From an uncultured Treponema sp. (GTDB lineage: Bacteria; Spirochaetota; Spirochaetia; Treponematales; Treponemataceae): a stretch of DNA of 6,865 bases. Positions 1 through 4,390 of the stretch are shown here, piece after piece. Under the pieces are notes generated by a model that saw only the letters and a list, made by a program, of their open reading frames with translations, had not been told where the DNA came from and did no database searches. The position numbers and the translations under genes were made by a program. The stretch lies in assembly GCA_946403565.1 (NCBI GenBank), contig CAMJAJ010000069.1, forward strand, positions 1 through 6,865. Reading direction: 5' to 3'. The first letter of the stretch is position 1. Every line of letters starts with the position of its first letter.

Positions 1-1029
1 TCCGTCCTGCATGAAGAACGACACGTCCTTCGTGCTGACGGCGTTCTTAACCGCTGCCGCAAGGCTGGCCTCCTTCCTGCGCAGTCCGCCGCTCAGGGCG
101 ATGACGTTGGCCAGGTAGGGGGTGGAAAGGTAGGTCCGTGTCGATGAGGACTTGAAGCTGGAGGGGATGGAGTTTATGGCCATGTTGAACTTGCTGTCCT
201 GCGCCATCTCCGCTATGTAGGCGACCACGGCCTTCTCCGTGAGCGTGGACTTCGCGTCGAGCGCGTCCTGGAACTTGCTCTTGAGCTCCTTCTTGAGCGC
301 GGCCTTTGTCGCGGCGTAGGAGTCGTCGTCCGTGAGCGGGAGGGAGGCGACCGATTCGAAGAGGAACTCCCTGACGGGGATGAACGACGTGTAGAAGGCC
401 GACGGGGTCGTCCGGGCCAGGGTTATCATGCCGGACGGGGCTGCCGAGCTGAAGCTGGGGCCGGACAGCTTGAAGTAGTCCTCGCCCCGCTGGAGGGTGA
501 GGCTGCCGCTGTCGTCCTTGCCCTGTCCCTGCCGCTGGGGCAGGTCTATGCTGTAGCTGTTTGAGATTGCATAGGGGATGGAGATGCTTTCGTAATCTTC
601 GGGGAGCTCGGCTGTTATAGTGAGCAGGGGGCCGGAAGAAGCGCTTTCAGCAGAGTTGTTGGCGTTGCTTTTATAGGAGGTAAAGCTGATGGAGGCTCCG
701 CCCCCGAAGCGGAGGTTTATTTCATTGCCGGAGTCCTTGTCCCAGGATTCGAGGACCAGGGGCTCCGGCTCTTCTTTTCCTGCGATTCGTGCGGTCGCGG
801 AGGCGTTCGCCTCCGAGCTGAAGGTCAGGCCCTCGTAGTCGATGCGGAAACGGTTCTTGAGGACGTCGTTGTTGTCCTTGTCCTTGGCGGACGAGAGGGA
901 CAGCTCCATGCCCCCGATGTTCCGGGAGATGATGGTTTCGGTCTTGAATTGTAGTATGAAAACGCCGATAATGACAGCGGAGTAGAGGGCGGCGAGGAAG
1001 AGAAACTTCAGAATTCTGTACCTGTGCAT
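1..1029 (-). CDS. Membrane-anchored protein of unknown function, partial (C-terminus beyond left edge)
   Basis: The frame is open from the ATG at 1029 to position 1 with no stop, giving 343 N-terminal residues. I do not recognise the family. The protein begins MHRYRILKFLFLAALYSAV, a short basic segment followed by a hydrophobic stretch at about residues 8-27, which looks like an uncleaved signal anchor or a signal peptide with no clear cleavage site. The rest is soluble in character: about residues 38-215 are rich in Ser, Asp, Asn and Gly with alternating hydrophobics, suggesting a beta-rich extracytoplasmic domain. A low-complexity Ser/Asn/Ala patch lies near 119-132. About residues 225-343 look helical and Lys/Ala-rich. 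An in-frame ATG at 1047 would add six residues; neither start has a clear Shine-Dalgarno sequence. The start at 1029 is preferred because the promoter candidate overlaps the alternative. Codon use matches the neighbouring genes, which supports real coding. The gene diverges from the TPR gene. Confidence 0.8.
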   Translation of the reverse strand, partial: MHRYRILKFLFLAALYSAVIIGVFILQFKTETIISRNIGGMELSLSSAKDKDNNDVLKNRFRIDYEGLTFSSEANASATARIAGKEEPEPLVLESWDKDSGNEINLRFGGGASISFTSYKSNANNSAESASSGPLLTITAELPEDYESISIPYAISNSYSIDLPQRQGQGKDDSGSLTLQRGEDYFKLSGPSFSSAAPSGMITLARTTPSAFYTSFIPVREFLFESVASLPLTDDDSYAATKAALKKELKSKFQDALDAKSTLTEKAVVAYIAEMAQDSKFNMAINSIPSSFKSSSTRTYLSTPYLANVIALSGGLRRKEASLAAAVKNAVSTKDVSFFMQDG

Positions 1030-1036
1030 TTTGCAT

Positions 1037-1065
1037 ATTCTATACATTAGGATTGTAAAATTCAA
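1037..1065 (-). promoter_or_regulatory. Candidate sigma-70-type promoter for the leftward gene
   Basis: On the minus strand a TTGAAT -35 box (1060-1065) is followed after 17 bases by a TAGAAT -10 box (1037-1042). Each box differs from consensus by one or two bases and the spacing is ideal. Transcription would start near 1030, almost exactly at the ATG at 1029, which implies a leaderless or nearly leaderless mRNA. This is a prediction from sequence only. Confidence 0.5.
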
Positions 1066-1084
1066 GGGTTCTGAGGCGGTGAAA

Positions 1085-1131
1085 TGAGCGGTCAGTTCCA
1101 AAAGTCCAAGCGGACTTCTGAAACTGGCTCA
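1085..1131. repeat. Long inverted repeat (15-bp arms, tetraloop) in the divergent intergenic region
   Basis: Arm one is CAGTTCCAAAAGTCC (1093-1107), arm two is GGACTTCTGAAACTG (1112-1126), and four bases (1108-1111) form the loop. Thirteen of 15 positions pair on the plus strand. In minus-strand RNA the two mismatches become G-U wobbles, so all 15 positions pair. A further five pairs, TGAGC (1085-1089) with GCTCA (1127-1131), extend the stem across a 3-base bulge. There is no T run after it on either strand. It lies upstream of both promoter candidates, so it could be a protein-binding site, a repeat element or a structure in read-through RNA. Confidence 0.7.
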
Positions 1132-1149
1132 GTGGTTACCGCGCGAAGG

Positions 1150-1186
1150 CCGCACCGGCAGTGAGGCCCTCGTGGGCCTGGTGCGG
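1150..1186. repeat. GC-rich hairpin in the divergent intergenic region
   Basis: The outer arms CCGCACC (1150-1156) and GGTGCGG (1180-1186) pair over 7 bp. The inner arms AGGCCC (1164-1169) and GGGCCT (1174-1179) pair over 6 bp around a TCGT loop. Seven unpaired bases (1157-1163) lie on one side only. No T tract follows, so a simple intrinsic terminator is unlikely. Its function is unknown. Confidence 0.6.
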
Positions 1187-1192
1187 GAAGCG

Positions 1193-1249
1193 TCCTGGCG
1201 GCCGTTTGAAACTGCCTCTCCTGACGGCCGGGCCGTTTGAAACTGCCTC
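1193..1249. repeat. Tandem duplication containing a TTTGAAACTGCCTC box
   Basis: Two abutting units, 1193-1218 and 1219-1249, start with TCCTGGC or TCCTGAC and share an identical 19-base part, GGCCGTTTGAAACTGCCTC, at 1200-1218 and 1231-1249. The second unit has five extra bases, GGCCG. The core TGAAACTG also occurs at 1119-1126 in the second arm of the inverted repeat, making three same-strand copies. The last copy lies just upstream of the TPR-gene promoter candidate, so these could be operator sites or fragments of a repeat family. Confidence 0.7.
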
Positions 1250-1256
1250 GAATTCG

Positions 1257-1285
1257 TAGACACGTTCTAGATATTTCTATATATT
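1257..1285 (+). promoter_or_regulatory. Candidate sigma-70-type promoter for the TPR-TraB unit
   Basis: A TAGACA -35 box (1257-1262) is followed after 17 bases by a TATATT -10 box (1280-1285). Each differs from consensus by one base. Transcription would begin near 1291-1293. That would leave the ATG at 1298 almost leaderless and without its upstream ribosome site, but would give the ATG at 1325 a leader of about 33 bases with an AAGGGG site. Confidence 0.5.
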
Positions 1286-1318
1286 AGGTGGAGATTTATG
1301 AAAGCATATTGCAAGGGG
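1286..1318 (+). promoter_or_regulatory. Two competing ribosome binding sites for the TPR gene
   Basis: AGGTGGAG (1286-1293) precedes the ATG at 1298. AAGGGG (1313-1318) precedes the in-frame ATG at 1325 by six bases. The first gives a protein nine residues longer with an extended basic N-region. The second gives a compact signal peptide beginning MKFLFLIPFGLALA. If the promoter candidate at 1257-1285 is correct, only the second site lies fully within the mRNA. Confidence 0.5.
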
Positions 1319-2767
1319 TTAAAAATGAAATTTCTGTTCCTTATTCCTTTTGGCCTGGCGCTCGCCATGCCGATGTGGTCTGAGGTGCAGTACGGGCCCC
1401 GTCCTGTCAACACGGTGCAGGACGTGCCCACGCTGGAGTTTTCCAAGACTGACTTTATCCTCAGCGTCCAGGACGCGTTGAGGTCGGGAGGCACGACCGA
1501 GGCCCTCGCCCTGTACGACGGTCTGCCCGAGGCCTATGCCTCCGACGCTGACCTCCTGGTCATAAAGGCCTCCCTGCTGATTTCGGCTTCCAAGCTGAAC
1601 GACGCGAAGGCCGTGTGCAATGGCATCATCTCGAAGGACCCGAGCAACCAGGACGCGCTGGAGCTGCTGCTCTACATAGCCCGCTGCCAGAACGACAGCA
1701 GGAGCGAGAACAAGCTCGTCAAGCAGCTCCTGGCTACCGACCAGTACAATGTCTCCGCGAACATGGCCTTGGGGCAGAGCTCCTTCGCCAGCAAGAACTA
1801 CAAGCAGGCCCGCCTCTACTACCAGAAGGCCCTCGTGCGGGAGGAAAAGAACGAGGACGCCCTGTTCGGACTGGGCCAGGCCGACTACTACCTGGGGGCG
1901 AAGGATGCGAGGATGGACACCGAGTGCGAGACCGTCTTCAAGAAGCTCCTTGAGGTGAACCCCTCCAACTCCCTTGCCTATTCCTACCTGGGCAAGCTCG
2001 CCGCCGCCGGCAACAAGTACAAGATTGCCTCGGACTATGTGCAGAAGGCGATCGAGCTGGAGCCGAACAACTATAACTATCACATGGACTACGGAATGTT
2101 CGAGAACTACCTTGGACATTACGACAACGCCATCTCCTCGTGGACCAAGGCGATAGAGCTGCAGCCCAACTACTTCCTGGCCTATGCCTACCGTGGCGGC
2201 CTGTATGACGAGCAGGGCAAGGAGGACCTTGCCATAAGCGACTACAAGCAGCTGCTCCGCTGCAATCCCGACTATTACTACGCGTACGAGAGCATCGGCG
2301 TGCTGGAGATACACAAGAAGAACTGGACGGCCGCGCGCCAGGCCTTCATGAAGTGCTTTGAGATGGACAAGAGCGGCAACGTGTCCTACCCCCTGATGGT
2401 GACCTACTGCTACTATATGGAAGGGGACAAGCTGAACGCGAAGGCATTCAGCGACAAGGTCCTGCGCAAGATGGACCGGGAGTCCATAGAGTACGCCATG
2501 CTGCGCGTGTGGCACGACGAGTCCGGCGAGATGCCCCTGCCCCAGAAGATCAGTGCGATCACGGACAGCAAGAAGAAGGGCAAGATGTGGTTCTACCTGG
2601 GCCTCTTCTATGACATGTTCGGTGGCGGCGAGTTTGCCTCCGAGCATTACAGCAAGCTGCTTGCGATGAACAGCCCGATGATATTCGAGTACCGCATGGC
2701 TGAGTGGCGGATCGGCCAGATACAGCTGAACAACGAGGACAAGTCCTTGAGCAGGGTCTCAAACTGA
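1298..2767 (+). CDS. Exported tetratricopeptide-repeat (TPR) protein
   Basis: The product is 489 residues from the ATG at 1298, or 480 from the in-frame ATG at 1325; the AAGGGG site and promoter position favour the latter, while AGGTGGAG favours the former. The N-terminus has lysines followed by a hydrophobic core (about 12-23, FLFLIPFGLALA), consistent with a signal peptide; no lipobox cysteine is evident. About residues 55-145 are helical and may be degenerate repeats. Clear TPR units follow at roughly 152-185, 186-222, 226-257, 259-291, 293-325 and 327-358, with the usual small residue, aromatic and Pro pattern (for example YxxALVREEKN and KAIELEPNN). The tail, about 365-475, is helical with a conserved-looking WFYLGLFYDMFG patch. 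TPR arrays bind other proteins, so this is probably an extracytoplasmic scaffold. Its stop codon overlaps the start of the TraB-family gene, pointing to a joint role. I cannot assign a partner or pathway. Confidence 0.92.
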   Translation: MKAYCKGLKMKFLFLIPFGLALAMPMWSEVQYGPRPVNTVQDVPTLEFSKTDFILSVQDALRSGGTTEALALYDGLPEAYASDADLLVIKASLLISASKLNDAKAVCNGIISKDPSNQDALELLLYIARCQNDSRSENKLVKQLLATDQYNVSANMALGQSSFASKNYKQARLYYQKALVREEKNEDALFGLGQADYYLGAKDARMDTECETVFKKLLEVNPSNSLAYSYLGKLAAAGNKYKIASDYVQKAIELEPNNYNYHMDYGMFENYLGHYDNAISSWTKAIELQPNYFLAYAYRGGLYDEQGKEDLAISDYKQLLRCNPDYYYAYESIGVLEIHKKNWTAARQAFMKCFEMDKSGNVSYPLMVTYCYYMEGDKLNAKAFSDKVLRKMDRESIEYAMLRVWHDESGEMPLPQKISAITDSKKKGKMWFYLGLFYDMFGGGEFASEHYSKLLAMNSPMIFEYRMAEWRIGQIQLNNEDKSLSRVSN

Positions 2768-3969
2768 TGGACTGCCAGACCCAGGTGCGCCTTCAGCTCG
2801 CGGGGCGGGAGCTTGTCCTGGTGGGGACTGCCCACGTGAGCGAGTCCAGCGTGCAGGAGGTCTCCGCCGCCATAGAGGCGGAGAAGCCCGATACGGTCGC
2901 CATAGAGCTTGACGAGAAGCGGCTCAAGAGTCTGGAGGACCCCGAGTCTTGGCGCAACATGGACATCGTGAAGGTCCTGCGCGAGAAGAACGGCTTCCTG
3001 ATGCTTTCCAACATCATACTCGCCTCCTTCCAGAAGCGGATGGGCCTGGACACCGGGGTGAGGCCCGGTGACGAGATGCTCGCCGCCATAAACAAGTCCA
3101 AGGAGCTGGGGATCGCCACCTCCATGGTGGACCGGCCCATCACGGTGACGCTCAGGCGGGCCTGGGCCAAGAACTCCTTCTGGGGCAAGTGCAATCTGCT
3201 GGCCCTGCTGGTTTCCAGCGCGTTCAGCAAGGACGAGATAGAGCCGGAGCAGATAGAGAACCTGAAGAACCGGTCCGAGATGGACGGCATGATGGAGGAG
3301 CTTTCCAAGGAGCTTCCGATTGTGAAGGAGGTCCTGATCGACGAGCGGGACCGCTATCTGGCGAGCCACATCTGGGCGAGCGGGGGAAATAAGGTCCTTG
3401 CCGTGCTTGGCGCGGGCCACCTGCCGGGCGTTCAGGCGCACTTGGAGAAGCTTGCCTCCGGAGCGGAGGACGGCGACTGTTCCGAGATAGGCAGCGTTCC
3501 GGAGAAACGGCTCTCGTCCAAGTTCCTCCAGTGGCTCATACCCATCCTCATCATCGCCCTCATTGCGGCGGGCTTTGTGTACGGCGGCCGGACGAAGGGC
3601 TTCAACATGCTCAGCTCCTGGGTCCTGTGGAACGGAATCCTTTCCGCAATCGGCGCCGCAATCGCCGCCGCCCATCCCCTTGCAATCGTCACCAGCTTTG
3701 TTGGCGCGCCGCTTACCTCGCTCTGTCCTTTGATCGGAATCGGCGTGGTGGCGGGAATCGTGCAGGCCCTGGTCTGCAAGCCCAAGGTCGCGGACATGGA
3801 GTCCATCTCCGATGACGCGCTTTCGATGCGGGGCTTCTACCGCAACCGGATCCTGCGGACCCTGCTGGTGTTCCTCTTCTCCTCGCTGGGAAGCAGCGTC
3901 GGCACGTTTGTGGCGGGGGCGAGCTTCGTCAAGGTCCTTACTGAAATCTGGCAGAAGATAGCGGGCTAG
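2767..3969 (+). CDS. TraB/PrgY-family membrane protein
   Basis: The product is 400 residues from the ATG at 2767, which shares its A with the TGA of the TPR gene. The frame stays open upstream to 2704, but that would overlap the TPR gene by 64 bases and precede the conserved start of the domain. The N-terminal TraB domain covers about residues 8-230. Its hallmarks are GTAHVS (20-25), IELD (46-49), RPGDE (99-103), VDRP (121-124), DERDRYLA (192-199) and GAGH (215-218). The two GxxH-type motifs and conserved acidic and Arg residues match the family that includes enterococcal PrgY/TraB, which limits pheromone activity, and is distantly related to Tiki-type metalloproteases. The C-terminus is strongly hydrophobic: about 253-272, 283-303, 305-335 and 362-392, giving three to five membrane segments. 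A poorly conserved linker lies at 231-250. The domain call is firm; peptidase activity and substrate are inference. Translation probably depends on the upstream gene, because only a weak AGCAGGG precedes the start. Confidence 0.93.
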   Translation: MDCQTQVRLQLAGRELVLVGTAHVSESSVQEVSAAIEAEKPDTVAIELDEKRLKSLEDPESWRNMDIVKVLREKNGFLMLSNIILASFQKRMGLDTGVRPGDEMLAAINKSKELGIATSMVDRPITVTLRRAWAKNSFWGKCNLLALLVSSAFSKDEIEPEQIENLKNRSEMDGMMEELSKELPIVKEVLIDERDRYLASHIWASGGNKVLAVLGAGHLPGVQAHLEKLASGAEDGDCSEIGSVPEKRLSSKFLQWLIPILIIALIAAGFVYGGRTKGFNMLSSWVLWNGILSAIGAAIAAAHPLAIVTSFVGAPLTSLCPLIGIGVVAGIVQALVCKPKVADMESISDDALSMRGFYRNRILRTLLVFLFSSLGSSVGTFVAGASFVKVLTEIWQKIAG

Positions 3970-3977
3970 GGCAGGTT

Positions 3978-4018
3978 CAAAAGTCCTGCGGCATCACGTG
4001 CCGGTCGGCATCGCAGGA
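3978..4018 (-). terminator. Candidate intrinsic terminator of the trp-DUF6171 transcript
   Basis: Read on the minus strand, arms TCCTGCG (4012-4018) and CGCAGGA (3984-3990) pair over 7 bp. They enclose 21 bases that can form a second small hairpin, TGCC/GGCA at 3999-4010. The 3' arm is followed by CTTTTG (3978-3983), a short T run. It lies 50-90 bases past the DUF6171-like stop codon, the right place to end the leftward operon. The large loop and only four T residues make it a modest candidate. Confidence 0.45.
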
Positions 4019-4038
4019 GCTTCGGCAGCGGTGTGTGC

Positions 4039-4059
4039 GCGGCTCGTTTTTGAGGCCGC
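4039..4059 (+). other. Weak hairpin in the convergent spacer
   Basis: GCGGCTC (4039-4045) can pair with GAGGCCGC (4052-4059) with one bulged base around a GTTTTT loop. The T residues are in the loop, not after the stem, and no T tract follows on either strand. It may help end the TraB-gene transcript, but nothing in the sequence proves this. The remainder of 3970-4070 shows no gene. Confidence 0.25.
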
Positions 4060-4070
4060 CGTGCTGTTTG

Positions 4071-4358
4071 TCAGCCCTTGTGTCCGCCCTTCCACCGGTC
4101 GCCGCCCGGGAAGGGGCAGGTGGAGCTGGCGATCCTGGCCCGGTAGGCCACGTAGCTGCCACATTCGGCGCAGAGTATGCCGTCCCGGAGCGAGGGGCAG
4201 CCCTCGCAGACGGCGAGCCGCCTCTTGTACTCCGCCTCCTCGGTGGTGACCCCCTCTAGCCGCGCCATCTTGGCGACCGAGGCCGCTATGCTTTCCTTCG
4301 TTATCGTGCCCATCATCGCCTGTATCTCGCAATTCGGGCAAATGGCCTTCTCCTGCAT
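4071..4358 (-). CDS. DUF6171-like small cysteine-rich (zinc-ribbon-type) protein
   Basis: The 95-residue product has seven cysteines: C7-x2-C10 near the N-terminus, C51-x2-C54, C63-x2-C66 and C81. The pattern YKRRLAVCEGCPSL, then CAECGSYVAYRARI, then CPFPGGDRW matches my recollection of the DUF6171 family (RLxxCxxCxxL, CxxCGxxVxxRAxxxxxxCP). Paired CxxC motifs suggest one or two bound zinc ions; the function of the family is unknown to me. It follows trpCF after 20 bases and should be co-transcribed. The start is the ATG at 4358, which retains C7 and C10; a start at Met15 would lose them. There is no Shine-Dalgarno sequence before the ATG, so translation may rely on ribosomes finishing trpCF. 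The basic C-terminus (KGGHKG) may contact nucleic acid or phosphate, but this is speculation. Family confidence is moderate to good; real coding is very likely. Confidence 0.85.
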   Translation of the reverse strand: MQEKAICPNCEIQAMMGTITKESIAASVAKMARLEGVTTEEAEYKRRLAVCEGCPSLRDGILCAECGSYVAYRARIASSTCPFPGGDRWKGGHKG

Positions 4359-4374
4359 GTCAAGAGTATCGGCA

Positions 4375-4390
4375 GCTGTCAGCCGACAGC
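4375..4390 (-). other. Small hairpin over the trpCF stop codon
   Basis: GCTGTC and GACAGC form a 6-bp stem with a 4-base loop, spanning the last codons and TGA of trpCF. There is no T run, so it is not an intrinsic terminator. It ends 16 bases before the DUF6171-like ATG, where it could affect re-initiation or mRNA processing. Confidence 0.35.

Larger units (their letters stand above)
1035..1288. repeat. Imperfect direct repeats bracketing the divergent intergenic block
   Basis: The copy at 1035-1051 reads ATATTCTATACATTAGG and the copy at 1271-1288 reads ATATTTCTATATATTAGG. They differ by one inserted T and one substitution, and both are in the same orientation. They sit at the two edges of a GC-rich, hairpin-rich segment. 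They may be duplicated promoter sequence, the scar of an insertion, or just two AT-rich -10 regions that look alike. The rightward copy contains the -10 box proposed for the TPR gene. Confidence 0.45.

Noticed and set aside
722..1036. A 104-codon minus-strand open frame starting at 1036
   Set aside because: Its product is Arg/His/Pro-rich and out of frame. The frame starting at 1029 stays open to the edge with a normal composition and a hydrophobic N-terminal segment.
1193..1249. A minimal CRISPR array from the 19-base repeats
   Set aside because: Only two copies, 12 bases apart, with no spacer-sized gap and no cas genes; the units abut as a tandem duplication.
1319..2647. A 442-codon open frame antisense to the TPR gene
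   Set aside because: It mirrors the TPR gene in a GC-rich genome where stop codons are rare in the complementary frame. Its product is Val/Leu/Gly-rich with no recognisable motif, while the plus strand encodes clear TPR units.
2704..2766. An upstream start for the TraB-family protein at 2704
   Set aside because: The added residues are out-of-frame TPR-gene sequence with Arg/Gln-rich composition, and the ATG at 2767 overlaps the TPR stop in a typical coupling arrangement.
2647..3675. A 342-codon open frame antisense to the TraB-family gene
   Set aside because: The same codon-bias effect explains it; the sense frame contains all TraB motifs.
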